Positions 25,201-31,332 of a stretch of DNA of 32,859 nucleotides are shown one piece after another. The notes beneath the pieces were generated by a model. The model was given only the letters and a program-made list of their open reading frames with translations. It ran no database searches and was not told the origin of the DNA. The stretch comes from Streptomyces sp. AC555_RSS877. GTDB taxonomy: Bacteria; Actinomycetota; Actinomycetes; Streptomycetales; Streptomycetaceae. The stretch is from contig NZ_JAGMUK010000014.1 of assembly GCF_019049245.1 (NCBI RefSeq), forward strand, positions 1 through 32,859. The letters are read 5' to 3'. The position numbers and the translations under genes were made by a program. Numbering within the stretch: the stretch's first letter is position 1; every line of letters starts with the position of its first letter.

Positions 25201-25954
25201 GGCCGGATTCATTCCCGGACTCGGCGCCGCCGCATGGGGCTACCGCGCCTACCGCGGCTACCGGGCCATCCGCGCGGCACGCACCATCGGACGGGCGTGC
25301 CGCAGGAACTCCTTCCTGCCCGACACCCCGGTCGTGATGGCGGACGGCAGCACCAAGCCGATCGGTGAGGTGGTCAAGGGCGATCTGGTCCGGGCCGCCG
25401 ACGAGGTCACGGGCGAGATCAAGGTCTCCCCGGTCACCGACGTCATCGTCGGTGACGGTCTGAAGGACCTGGTGACCCTGTCCGTCGACTCGGACGGTGA
25501 CGGACGGACCGAGCCGCTCACCGCCACCACGGAGCACCCCCTGTATGTGCAGGGGCGGGGCTGGGTCGATGCCGGGAAGGTGCGGTCCTCGGACCGGCTT
25601 GTGGCGCCCGACGGGAGAACCCCGGTCGTCACCGGAGCAGTGCGGCATCAGGATGTGCGTCAGGTACGGAACCTCACGGTCGGCGGGACGCACACCTATT
25701 ACGTCCAGACCGACGGAGCTCCGGCGCTGGTTCACAACTGCCGGATCATGAGCAGTAAATGGTTCGGAAGTCGTCGGGGCGCCTACAAGGCCCGGAGGAA
25801 CGACTACAACAGGATGCGGCAGAGGGGTTACACATGCCAGCTTCGTGGTCCGTGCCGTAACGGCGGTCACGCTCACCTGGACTGGTGGCGCGGCAACAAG
25901 TCCGGCACGATTCACTACCGGTGGCACGGCCGTGGGCTGGGCCGCCGGGGCTGA
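19223..25954 (+). CDS. Sec-exported Rhs/YD polymorphic toxin with HINT autoprotease
   Basis: This is a 2243-residue protein. The GTG start follows AGGGGGATTC; an ATG three codons later is an alternative. A long basic n-region leads into a Sec signal core (GGLAVLMVTAALQSTALA, cut near residue 46). A DNRLRE/CBM96-like domain occupies about 322-497, beta-sandwich segments about 500-720, and a GSVNLLTGDYTLSQTDAS motif lies near 838. YD repeats start near 1099, and the Rhs core (LMGVRQYNPATGRFLSVDP) lies near 1925. A HINT domain spans 2026-2172: it begins CRRNSFLPDTPV, has the internal ATTEHPLYV, and ends VHN before Cys2173. Self-cleavage after Asn2172 would release the 71-residue basic tip, which contains TCQLRGPC, NGGHAHLDWW and IHYRW. 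That resembles a small metal-binding nuclease, but this is a guess. Codon 7 is TTA. Confidence 0.92.
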   Translation: MRPMQDLPSPAERGRIWHEKSGSLRWTAGGLAVLMVTAALQSTALAAPAQEQTKAPKPQTAADAADIPSARVAARLSGKRVEALSERTETSKTWANKDGSLTTELSAGPVRFERDGKWVAVDVKLRETGQGVEPVAHPNGLRLAGKTGTVAKSLRAGQRQKAVDLVTLGEGSEQITLQWKGGLPEPKLDGTRAEYVNAVPGADVVVEATRTGFEQYVEIKKKPAADGYAYTLPLTAKGLKVKQLPDGSVLFTDKKDKKRAVMPAPVMWDSTVDKRSGEHTRRVPVAMKVVRKGSSVDLVVTPDAKFLADPDTKYPVTVDPSTSSLSNVFDTYVQQGETVDWSSDTELDLGNPGTTNSDGTPRTAQSFISWNTTPIQDALVLDAKLSLWNFHSGNNVDCKAYPWEVWASGAASTSSRWTNRPTMTTKKATSTETRGNTSCTTQPDGWINADVTTLTQEWASANATRGHMGLRATSESVVAQWKRVNSANAASNPPKLVVNYNYRPRTGTKQEAGPPYFSYSGAYTVNTTTPTLRDTFVDADGDKVNGTFQIYDNATNTQVGDVIVSKYVPSGQVAPVTVPAGVLSNGKTYKFRTSPYDGTHYNSGWSAWKTFTVDTSAPSAPSKIVSTSYPSGQWVKGAGQTGTFTVTPPAADHNWLEWSLDGLTWTKVSTGGSAADKGILIAPPKNGTHTLQVRAVDKADNKSEAVEYVFHAGPGGFIQPSEGERTARRLPLVAEADAAKYNAASFSWRRSEADPWVKIPVADVTSGGTALTSWPVPLTGGKNAPLTWNATSTVDPDGSVQIKADFTGANSASGSTEPLTVVVDRTADGAAADEVGPGSVNLLTGDYTLSQTDASFFELSVSRTASSRTPDAATAQTGQAPIFGKEWVSGTVAEATESDYSHIRRISDTAVVVVDSDNEETHFTANTAKTGWVPEPGAEDQTLKGSVSGSFTLSDTEGTVTEFTKPDTAADTWQVSSTLLDGLSGSTTTVISETVTVDGKKLARPKRILAPTSAATAATCTATPTTKGCRALEFVYATTTTATDTGYGDYSDQVKEIRLWSTEPGASAATSKSVQMYLYDGTGRLRQTWHPQITPSLKTEYAYDSAGRVTKVTPPGELPWTFTYGKAGSSSAAGEGMLLKASRPALQQGSADTVSGEAVTSIVYDVPLTGTSAPYKLGASEVKAWGQTDAPADATAVFPADSVPASHSGDALSASSYARADISYLGVSGRSVNSATPGGHISTTEYDRFGNTVRELTAANRALALGVSAADRAAQAELGIASLPTAERAELLTTRSLYSETGTRELEEFGPLRRADLTADLKSGTTTLVAAGTPVTARSRTVNEYDTGRPTDGTATIKDQVTKVTTGAQVREHPTVHAETRVVQTEYDWARGMPVKSVQDPAGLAITTTTEYDALGRVAKTMNTGSTGTDAGTVVTSYWSATGTGTCAGRPEWADLVCSVGPGGAITGGGSNPSQLPATTTEYDWWGNAAKGTETAGGVTRTTATSYDAAGRPTTVKVTGGSGQAVPETTTEYDPATGKETKTTSPTGGTITRAYDKLGRQISYTDADGGKTTTEYDLLDRPVKVTDTVPSTVTYTYDHTAEPRGLATKTTDSIAGAFSATYDADGSVTTEKLPGGYTLTVTEDTTGAPVDRTYTRDSDGTVVMSDAVTESVHGQTTSHSGWSDQTYRYDAVGRLTTVEDTVETVCTRRTYGLDKHSNRTSLVSAAAAPGLDCPTTGGTTRSSTFDSADRITDSGYTYDAFGRTTTLPGGATVGYYANDLVRQQTVNGKRQTWQLDANLRFRSWTVETDNGGTWSPTDNKLNHYDGDTDNPRWIIENTATGALTRNVDALSGDLGAVTSATGDTVLQFTDVHGDVALQLPLNAGEAPVVLDTDEYGNPRGEQKAVRYGWLGGKQRSSETVAGYTLMGVRQYNPATGRFLSVDPEQGGNFNAYEYCMADPVNCVDLDGKWGFKKFFKKAKRWAWRNKWDIALTAAGFIPGLGAAAWGYRAYRGYRAIRAARTIGRACRRNSFLPDTPVVMADGSTKPIGEVVKGDLVRAADEVTGEIKVSPVTDVIVGDGLKDLVTLSVDSDGDGRTEPLTATTEHPLYVQGRGWVDAGKVRSSDRLVAPDGRTPVVTGAVRHQDVRQVRNLTVGGTHTYYVQTDGAPALVHNCRIMSSKWFGSRRGAYKARRNDYNRMRQRGYTCQLRGPCRNGGHAHLDWWRGNKSGTIHYRWHGRGLGRRG
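19241..19243 (+). promoter_or_regulatory. TTA (bldA) codon near the start of the second Rhs gene
   Basis: The early codons CAA GAT TTA CCC place a TTA at codon 7 (codon 4 if the ATG is used). A TTA this close to the start is typical of bldA-controlled Streptomyces genes. The rest of this GC-rich gene shows no other in-frame TTA that I noticed. Confidence 0.85.
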
Positions 25955-25971
25955 CTGATCTGATTCACGCA

Positions 25972-26007
25972 TTCCCTGGGGGCAGATATGTCTCTGCCCC
26001 CAGGGAA
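25972..26007 (+). terminator. Perfect 15-bp hairpin between the second Rhs toxin and the downstream genes
   Basis: TTCCCTGGGGGCAGA (25972-25986) pairs perfectly with TCTGCCCCCAGGGAA (25993-26007) around a 6-base loop. It begins 17 bases after the Rhs stop and ends 26 bases before the next start. It should terminate or strongly attenuate transcription. There is no following T run. Confidence 0.85.
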
Positions 26008-26033
26008 CCGAACCACCGAACCAGGACACAGCC

Positions 26034-26339
26034 ATGAGTGATATGACAGGATTCGTCCGCTCGGGATCCTTTGTCGTCGCCTTCGCGGTCCTCGACGACC
26101 GCAGTGGGGCCTGTGACCCGAACGACGAGGTACTCGTCGCCGCCCCGAACTGGGCAGGCGCCGCGCGGTTGATGCGCGAACAGGGATACCGGCACGTGCC
26201 GAAGCAGCCCGCGAGGATGAAACCGGACCAGGACTCCGTCGCTCTCGCCCTGAAGACACCCGGAGTCGTGTACCGGCGGAAGTGGGCAGCCGGAGAAGAA
26301 TGGCAAGCGATGGACACGGCAGAAAGAGAGGGTGAGTAA
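26034..26339 (+). CDS. Small protein, candidate immunity protein of the second Rhs toxin
   Basis: This 101-residue soluble protein starts at an ATG with AGGA 8 bases upstream. It begins with two strand-like segments (SFVVAFAVLDDRSGAC, DEVLVAAPNWAGAARLM), then a helix and a C-terminal part with DQDSVALALKTPGVVYRRKW. I do not recognise the family. It is the first gene after the toxin tip, so it is the leading immunity candidate, but the strong hairpin between them and the second small gene downstream leave the assignment open. It ends within 2 bases of the following gene, which suggests coupling. Confidence 0.65.
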   Translation: MSDMTGFVRSGSFVVAFAVLDDRSGACDPNDEVLVAAPNWAGAARLMREQGYRHVPKQPARMKPDQDSVALALKTPGVVYRRKWAAGEEWQAMDTAEREGE

Positions 26340-26340
26340 T

Positions 26341-26862
26341 GTGAAACTTGACGCAGCGCTGCAGGATTTGCTTTCTGCCCTGCGCAGGCATGCCGAAACA
26401 GTATCGACGTCCGGTGTTACGGAAGAGGCACTGGAAGAGAAATTCGAAGCTGTCCGCTCGGCGGCCCGTAAATACTCCGAGACGGTATATGACGTGTCGG
26501 GTCACGAAGGCCCGTTCTATGACCTTGAGCTCGCGTCTGCGGATTCCGAGGGGGATCGCGAAGCCGACGAACTCGACGGTGCCGGCCCTGAAGACGTCCT
26601 CAGGATTTCTGGTACGTGGGACTTCCGGGTGGTCGACGGAGATTCCTGGACCCGGTATGTGTCCCAGCGGCTCGGCGATGTCGGGTCGCAAACCGCGTCG
26701 GGACTGTCCGGGGATCCAGCGGAGGCCGCCGCCGCACTGCTGGAGTTCGGAGAGCCATGGGCCTGCCTCCGCGAGCATGGGCTGGAGAGTGCGGGAAGCG
26801 AATGGTCGGTGGGAGACAGCCTGGACCCGTTGGGCGAAGAGCAGGATGATCAGAGGCCTTGA
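26341..26862 (+). CDS. Acidic protein of unknown function, coupled to the preceding gene
   Basis: This 173-residue acidic protein starts at GTG 26341, with GAGAGGG 8 bases upstream. A GTG at 26332, overlapping the previous stop, is an alternative adding three residues. A helical N-terminus (LDAALQDLLSALRRHAETV) is followed by ETVYDVSGHEGPFYDLELAS and GTWDFRVVDGDSWTRYVS, and then an acidic C-terminal helix and tail. There is no export signal. The strongly acidic character would suit binding to the very basic toxin tip, so it is a second immunity candidate. The beginning of this gene has somewhat lower GC than its neighbours. No family is recognised. Confidence 0.65.
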   Translation: MKLDAALQDLLSALRRHAETVSTSGVTEEALEEKFEAVRSAARKYSETVYDVSGHEGPFYDLELASADSEGDREADELDGAGPEDVLRISGTWDFRVVDGDSWTRYVSQRLGDVGSQTASGLSGDPAEAAAALLEFGEPWACLREHGLESAGSEWSVGDSLDPLGEEQDDQRP

Positions 26863-26932
26863 CCGGCAGGTGTAGTCGGGTCGGTCTGCCTCCAACCGAC
26901 CCGATCTCTCGTCAGCAAGGAATGCTGCCCAA

Positions 26933-26959
26933 AGCCCGGCCGAGTTGCTCGGCCGGGCT
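26933..26959. terminator. Strong bidirectional hairpin terminator
   Basis: AGCCCGGCCGAG (26933-26944) and CTCGGCCGGGCT (26948-26959) form a perfect 12-bp stem with a TTG loop. It lies between the convergent ends of the plus-strand gene at 26862 and the minus-strand gene at 26986, so it closes the second toxin locus and the opposing gene together. Confidence 0.9.
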
Positions 26960-26985
26960 TCGCCGTCGGGTCTTTCCCACAGGGC

Positions 26986-27426
26986 TCAGCAGAACTCCTC
27001 GAAATACACCAGCGTACGGCCGTCCGCCGAAGCGAACTCGTGCGCCTGATAGGTGCGCAGCCCTGAAGAGTCGAGCCGGTCCTCGATATCCGCCCAAGCC
27101 GCCTCACGGTCGTGGTGAGGCACTGAGCGCAGTACGGCCCCCGCGCCCTCACCTACGATCATGTCGTCCGCCGCTCGTACGAGTCGTTTCGCCAACCGGG
27201 GATCGAGAGGTCCACGGCTCTTCGCCCAGCGGCATCCCAGCTCGTCGACAAACTCCCCCGCGGTCGCCGGTGAGGGCACGAGGCTGCCCTCACCGGTCTC
27301 GGCGTGCCGCAAGGAGGCAACCAGCTCGGCAAAGCCCGCCTTACCCGTCTTGGGCAATCGCATCTTCGGCATCCGGTCAGTCTGGCTTGGTGAGGGGTTC
27401 GGTTCCTGATCCGGTGTCTGCGCCAC
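26986..27426 (-). CDS. Protein of unknown function
   Basis: This is a 146-residue soluble protein that I do not recognise. The first 18 residues are low-complexity (TPDQEPNPSPSQ). The body is helical (KAGFAELVASLRHAETGEG, RLAKRLVRAADDMIVGEGAG) and ends with strand-like FASADGRTLVYFEEFC. The GTG at 27426 lies 15 bases after the upstream gene, which supports it; an internal ATG at 27372 (MPKMRLPK) is the alternative. Neither has a strong ribosome site. It is probably transcribed with the Pro-rich gene upstream and ends at the strong shared terminator. Confidence 0.65.
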   Translation of the reverse strand: MAQTPDQEPNPSPSQTDRMPKMRLPKTGKAGFAELVASLRHAETGEGSLVPSPATAGEFVDELGCRWAKSRGPLDPRLAKRLVRAADDMIVGEGAGAVLRSVPHHDREAAWADIEDRLDSSGLRTYQAHEFASADGRTLVYFEEFC

Positions 27427-27441
27427 TGTGGGTGCCCCGGC

Positions 27442-27906
27442 CTACCCCAGCGGCCGGTAATGGCCCAGCACGGCCGCCAGTTGCCCGAACCACTCCCTCA
27501 GCAGCTCCCTCGGCTTCGCGTCCACGACGCACTCGTACACCGTGCCGTCGACGTGGACGACGGCCATCATGAGGGCCTTGCCCGAAGGGCTCGCCTTGTA
27601 GTGGACGCTGCGGATCTCGGGCCAGGGGAACTCGGCCTCGTGGCCGTTGATCTCGAGGGCGACGCCCGATGCGTCGACCACGATCGAGCTGTCGCGGTGG
27701 ACCGCGAAGAACTCCGGTCCGACAGCGGAAGGCTGGGACGGCGCGTACTGCGGGGGCGGCGGGCCGAAGCCCGGTGGAATGGGTGGGGGCGGCGGGCCGA
27801 AGCCCGGTGGAATGGGTGGGGGCGGCGGGCCGAAGCCCGGTGGAATGGGTGGGGGCGGCGGCCGGGTGCCGTCGGGCGGCTGTGGGCCGTACGCCGCGTG
27901 GTTCAT
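27442..27906 (-). CDS. Pro-rich repeat protein with a small PH-like C-terminal domain
   Basis: This is a 154-residue protein. Residues 10-50 contain three near-identical 11-residue units (PPPPPIPPGFG). The remainder (about 60-154) alternates strands and ends in a helix: FFAVHRDSSIVVDASGVALE, FPWPEIRSVHYKA, MMAVVHVDGTVYECVVDA, and REWFGQLAAVLGHYR. This pattern resembles bacterial PH-like domains, without a specific match. The ATG at 27906 is chosen for GAGGAG upstream; the frame opens eight codons earlier without a ribosome site. There is no signal peptide, so the Pro-rich part is likely a cytoplasmic flexible interaction segment. Confidence 0.7.
   Translation of the reverse strand: MNHAAYGPQPPDGTRPPPPPIPPGFGPPPPPIPPGFGPPPPPIPPGFGPPPPQYAPSQPSAVGPEFFAVHRDSSIVVDASGVALEINGHEAEFPWPEIRSVHYKASPSGKALMMAVVHVDGTVYECVVDAKPRELLREWFGQLAAVLGHYRPLG
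27752..27861 (-). repeat. 33-bp tandem repeat encoding PPPPPIPPGFG
   Basis: Three essentially identical 33-bp units (27752-27784, 27785-27817, 27818-27850) plus a partial fourth give three 11-residue Pro-rich units. Near-perfect DNA identity points to recent slippage, so copy number probably varies among strains. Confidence 0.92.
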
Positions 27907-27986
27907 GTCCGTCTGCTCCTCGCGCCTCATCGGTGGGTCGAACGCAACCTACCCGCCCACCCACGGACCCTCCGCGCGAAGTCGCG

Positions 27987-28014
27987 TGAAACATTTCCCG
28001 GGGTCCACCGCGTC
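27987..28014 (+). promoter_or_regulatory. Possible ECF-type promoter of the sigma-factor gene
   Basis: TGAAAC (27987-27992) and CGTC (28011-28014), 18 bases apart, resemble ECF -35 (GAAC-like) and -10 (CGTC) elements. They lie about 45 bases upstream of the sigma-factor start, which would fit autoregulation. This is a motif-level guess. Confidence 0.35.
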
Positions 28015-28057
28015 AATGTGGTGAGGGCAGGGGCGGGGCACCGAGCAGGGGGAGCAC

Positions 28058-28567
28058 ATGAGGAAGGTCCTGGCGGATCAGTACGCGGAGTTCGCCGCGG
28101 CGCGCGCGGCGCATCTGTACCGGTCCGCGTGTCTGCTCACCGCGGGGGACACGTATCTCGCCGAGGACCTGGTGCAGGAGACGCTGGGCCGGCTCTACAT
28201 CAGCTGGCACCGGGTGACCCGCGTCGGCAACCCCGCCGGGTACGCGCAGACCGTCCTCACCCGGGCCTTCCTCACCCACCAGCGGCGCCGCAGCAGTAGC
28301 GAGCGGGCCACCGACGTGCTGCCCGACCGGCCCGACGGCACCCCCGAGGACGTCTCGCTGCGGCTGACGCTGCTGGAGGCGCTGGCGCGGCTGCCCGCCA
28401 AGGACCGGGCGGTGGTCGTCCTGCGGTACTGGGAGGACCGGTCGATAGAGGAGACCGCCGACGTGATGAACGCCAGCTCGGCGGCCGTCCGGACCCGGTG
28501 CACCCGGGCTCTGGGGAGACTGCGCGAGCTCCTTGGCGAGGACCTCTCCGAGTACGCCAGACCCTGA
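28058..28567 (+). CDS. SigE-family ECF RNA polymerase sigma factor
   Basis: This 169-residue group IV sigma factor has a region 2 containing HLYRSACLLTAGDTYLAEDL and VQETLGRLYISWHRV, a short linker, and a region 4 helix-turn-helix (LARLPAKDRAVVVLRYWEDR, IEETADVMNASSAAVRTRCT). The length and the LTAGDTYLAEDLVQETL signature fit the SigE family (TIGR02983-type) of actinomycetes. It starts at an ATG after GGGGGAGCAC. The next gene encodes a membrane protein 60 bases downstream, the usual position for a cognate membrane partner. It does not carry the extra C-terminal domain of some ECF groups. Confidence 0.92.
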   Translation: MRKVLADQYAEFAAARAAHLYRSACLLTAGDTYLAEDLVQETLGRLYISWHRVTRVGNPAGYAQTVLTRAFLTHQRRRSSSERATDVLPDRPDGTPEDVSLRLTLLEALARLPAKDRAVVVLRYWEDRSIEETADVMNASSAAVRTRCTRALGRLRELLGEDLSEYARP

Positions 28568-28627
28568 CACCCAGCCCACCCTCAGACTCGTCCGATACTT
28601 CCGACCATGCCGAAACGGTGGTTTGTC

Positions 28628-29893
28628 ATGCCCGTCGAACAGCACAGCGACCCCTTCGAGGACCGGCTCGGCGCCGCGCTGCGTCAGGTCGGACACACCT
28701 TTCCCTCCGACGGTGCCGCACTCGCCGCCGCCGGGCATGCGCGCGGCCGGCGGCTGCGGCTGCGCCGCCGGGCCGCGGTCGTGGGCGGGGCGGCGAGTCT
28801 GACGCTCGTCGGCGTGGGCGGGATGCTGGTCCTGCCCGGTGAGGGTTCGGCGGACCGGGAACAGCGCACCGTCGCCACCGGGCCGAGCGCGACCTCCGGT
28901 GCGACCGCCACGCCCCTGTCCATGTCCCGGGCCGACATGATCCGTACGCTCCAGGAGCTGCTTCCCAAGGGTGAGTTCGGCGAGTCGGACGCGCGCGGCA
29001 CGAACGAGGAGTCGCCGCCGTACGCCCGTGTCGTGTTCGACGACGGCAAGGGCCCGGCGAGCGTGTCCCTCGGTCTCGACCGGATCGAGCCGGGGAGCGA
29101 TCAGGCCCGCCAGATCGCCGAGTGCCCGGACAAGGTGCTGACCCCGTACGACAGTTGCAGTTCCAGCAGACTGGCGGACGGGTCGCTGCTCAAGATCTTC
29201 CAGGGATACGAGTATCCCGACCGGCGTGTCGACACCAAGATGTGGACCGCCGACCTGGTCACGCCTGACGGGCAGTACGTCACGGTGAGCGAGTGGAACG
29301 CCGCGGCCGAGAAGGACGCGCCGGTCAGCAGGCCGGACCCGCCGCTGTCCAAGGAGCAGTTGAAGGAGCTGGTGTCGGCCGGGGTCTGGCGGCAGGCCGT
29401 CGACGCCATGCCCGCGGGCGAGGCCGGGAAGCCCGACCCCTCGGTGTCGGACACCGCCCTGCCCGGAGTCGAAGGCGGCAGCATCGGGCAGACCCTCGCC
29501 GGTCTGCTTCCCGAGGGCGTCGAGGTGGTCGCCAAGGGCGGTCAGGACACCGAGTACGCCTACCTCGTCGTCGACGACGGCAAGGGCAGGACCTTCGTCC
29601 AGGTCAACGTCCAGCCCGACATGCTGGACGTCGCCGGCGAGCTCTACGGCTCCGGATCCGAGACGCTGCCGAACGGCACCCGCGTGACCATCCGGCAGGG
29701 GCCCGGCGAGAAGCCGGGGTCGGGGGTCGTCATGTGGACCGCCGACACCATGAGGGCGGACGGGATGCGGGTCGTGATCAGCGCCTTCAACGCCGCCGAC
29801 CAGAACAGCGACGCGACCCGCGCGACGCCCGCCCTCACGATCGAGCAGCTGAGGTCCATCGCCCTCAGTCCGAAGTGGGACGCGCTGCGCTAG
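28628..29893 (+). CDS. Membrane protein with duplicated extracytoplasmic domain, partner of the sigma factor
   Basis: The protein has 421 residues from the ATG at 28628 (GGTGG upstream); an ATG at 28607 would add seven. It has a cytoplasmic N-terminus of about 50 residues ending in a basic stretch (RGRRLRLRRR), one membrane segment (AVVGGAASLTLVGVGGMLVL), a Ser/Thr/Ala linker, and two related extracytoplasmic repeats. The first starts at DMIRTLQELLP and the second at SIGQTLAGLLP. Both contain a VV/VDDGKG-type strand, an MWTAD motif and a terminal LxxEQL helix. It has no HxxxCxxC zinc anti-sigma motif. It may act as an anti-sigma or sensor partner of the preceding SigE-family factor. This is inferred from gene order. 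Confidence 0.75.
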   Translation: MPVEQHSDPFEDRLGAALRQVGHTFPSDGAALAAAGHARGRRLRLRRRAAVVGGAASLTLVGVGGMLVLPGEGSADREQRTVATGPSATSGATATPLSMSRADMIRTLQELLPKGEFGESDARGTNEESPPYARVVFDDGKGPASVSLGLDRIEPGSDQARQIAECPDKVLTPYDSCSSSRLADGSLLKIFQGYEYPDRRVDTKMWTADLVTPDGQYVTVSEWNAAAEKDAPVSRPDPPLSKEQLKELVSAGVWRQAVDAMPAGEAGKPDPSVSDTALPGVEGGSIGQTLAGLLPEGVEVVAKGGQDTEYAYLVVDDGKGRTFVQVNVQPDMLDVAGELYGSGSETLPNGTRVTIRQGPGEKPGSGVVMWTADTMRADGMRVVISAFNAADQNSDATRATPALTIEQLRSIALSPKWDALR

Positions 29894-29906
29894 TGGCGGG
29901 AAGCAC

Positions 29907-31220
29907 CTAGAAGAACTCCGACCACGGCTGGTCCCAGACCTGCTTCACGCACAGGACCAGGAACAGCAGGCCGGCGATCGCCAGCATGCCGTTGCTCAGG
30001 GGGCCGTTGCGCCACTCCCTCGGGGTGCGGGCCGAGTTCAGCAGCCAGATCAGCGTGCCGGCCAGGAAGGGGAGGAAGGCGGCGCCGAGCACGCCGTAGA
30101 GGACGATCAGGCGGAACGGCTGGCCCTGGAAGAGCAGCACGATCGGCGGGAACGTCAGCCAGAGCAGGTACGCGCGGAAGGGCCACGACTTCTCGCGGGC
30201 CCCGGACGCGACCTCCTCGCCCTTGACCTCACCGCGCTTCTGATAGCGGGCCACGAAGTCCGCGAACATCAGGCTCACGCCGTGCCAGACGCCGATCAGG
30301 GAGGTGAAGGAGGTGGCGAAGAAGCCGATCAGGAAGAACTTGGCGGTCGCCGTGCCGTACTTGTCCTCCAGGATGTCGCTGAGCTGGATCAGGCCCTTGT
30401 CGCCGCTCGCGATGGCGACGTTGGCCGAGTGCAGGAGCTCCGCTCCCACGAAGAGCATCGAGACGACGAAGATGCCGGTGGTGGCGTAGGCGACGCGGTT
30501 GTCCAGGCGCATCACCTTCATCCAGCCCGTGTTGGTCCAGCCCTTCGCGTTGACCCAGTAGCCGTACGCGGCCAGCGTGATGGTGCCGCCGACGCCGCCG
30601 ATCAGGCCGAGGGTGTTGAGGACGGAGTCCTTCTCGTCGGGGAGGACGGGCAGGAGGCCGGCGAAGGCGTGGCCGAGGTTCGGGGTGACGCGGATCGCCA
30701 GGTAGACCGTCACCACGAACATGACGCCCACCAGGACCGTCATGACCTTCTCGAAGACCGAATACTTGTTGAACCAGACGAAGACCAGGCCGACCAGGCC
30801 GCACGCGATGCCCCACCACTCGAGGTCCATCACGTCGGGGAACAGCGCCTGCAGCGGAAGCGCGCTGGACGACATCGCCGCCGCGCCGTAGACGAAGCCC
30901 CAGATCACGACGTAGACGACGAAGAACCAGGTGGTCCAGCGGCCCAGACTCGCCCAGCCGTCGAAGAGGGTACGGCCGGTGGACAGGTGCCAGCGGCCCG
31001 CCGCCTCGGCGAGGGAGATCTTGACCAGGCAGCCGATGACGGCGGCCCACAGGAGGGTGTAGCCGAAGTTGCTGCCCGCGATGAGTGTGGCGACGAGGTC
31101 GCCGGCGCCGACGCCGGTCGCGGCGACGACGATGCCGGGACCGATGTACTTCCAACTGGACTTTCTGGGTGCTGGGGTGGCTGCCGTCCCTGTCGCTGTG
31201 TTGTCCGTGGTGTCCGCCAT
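29907..31220 (-). CDS. Nramp-family transporter with non-canonical metal site
   Basis: The protein has about 437 residues with eleven or so membrane segments. Overall resemblance is to Nramp (SLC11) divalent-metal transporters: WKYIGPGIVVAATGVGAGD at the start, then WGFVYGAAAM, GLIGGVGGTITLAAYGYWVN, and IGVWHGVSLMFADFV. In canonical members TM1 has DPGN and TM6 has MPH. Here the TM1 position reads GAGD and the TM6 region reads AAYGYWVNAKG, so the metal ligands differ. Substrate cannot be assumed to be Mn or Fe. The ATG at 31220 is preferred; a GTG at 31256 has no ribosome site. It is convergent with the sigma-partner gene, 13 bases apart. Confidence 0.85.
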   Translation of the reverse strand: MADTTDNTATGTAATPAPRKSSWKYIGPGIVVAATGVGAGDLVATLIAGSNFGYTLLWAAVIGCLVKISLAEAAGRWHLSTGRTLFDGWASLGRWTTWFFVVYVVIWGFVYGAAAMSSSALPLQALFPDVMDLEWWGIACGLVGLVFVWFNKYSVFEKVMTVLVGVMFVVTVYLAIRVTPNLGHAFAGLLPVLPDEKDSVLNTLGLIGGVGGTITLAAYGYWVNAKGWTNTGWMKVMRLDNRVAYATTGIFVVSMLFVGAELLHSANVAIASGDKGLIQLSDILEDKYGTATAKFFLIGFFATSFTSLIGVWHGVSLMFADFVARYQKRGEVKGEEVASGAREKSWPFRAYLLWLTFPPIVLLFQGQPFRLIVLYGVLGAAFLPFLAGTLIWLLNSARTPREWRNGPLSNGMLAIAGLLFLVLCVKQVWDQPWSEFF

Positions 31221-31294
31221 GCCGATCAAGAAAGCGCAAAGCGGGCGAGGGCACAAGAGGGCGTGCGGTGAAGGAAGACGACGGTCGGGGGGGA

Positions 31295-31325
31295 GGCCCC
31301 GGGGGCTGGGCGGGCCGCCGGGGCC
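31295..31325 (-). terminator. GC-rich hairpin after the anti-sigma gene
   Basis: GGCCCCGG (31295-31302) and CCGGGGCC (31318-31325) form an 8-bp stem with a 15-base loop. It lies between the stop of the HATPase gene and the Nramp-like gene on the same strand. It may terminate the former, but its location within a GC-rich tract makes chance pairing likely. Confidence 0.4.
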
Positions 31326-31332
31326 CGGAGCC

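Noticed and set aside
25298..25741. HINT domain as a true splicing intein
   Set aside because: It is followed only by a short toxin-like tip and preceded by an Rhs core, the standard pre-toxin HINT arrangement. No host protein is interrupted.
21197..26317. A 1706-residue minus-strand open frame opposite the second Rhs gene
   Set aside because: It is Gly/Val/Arg/Asp-rich without any domain and exactly mirrors the codon bias of the real gene on the plus strand.
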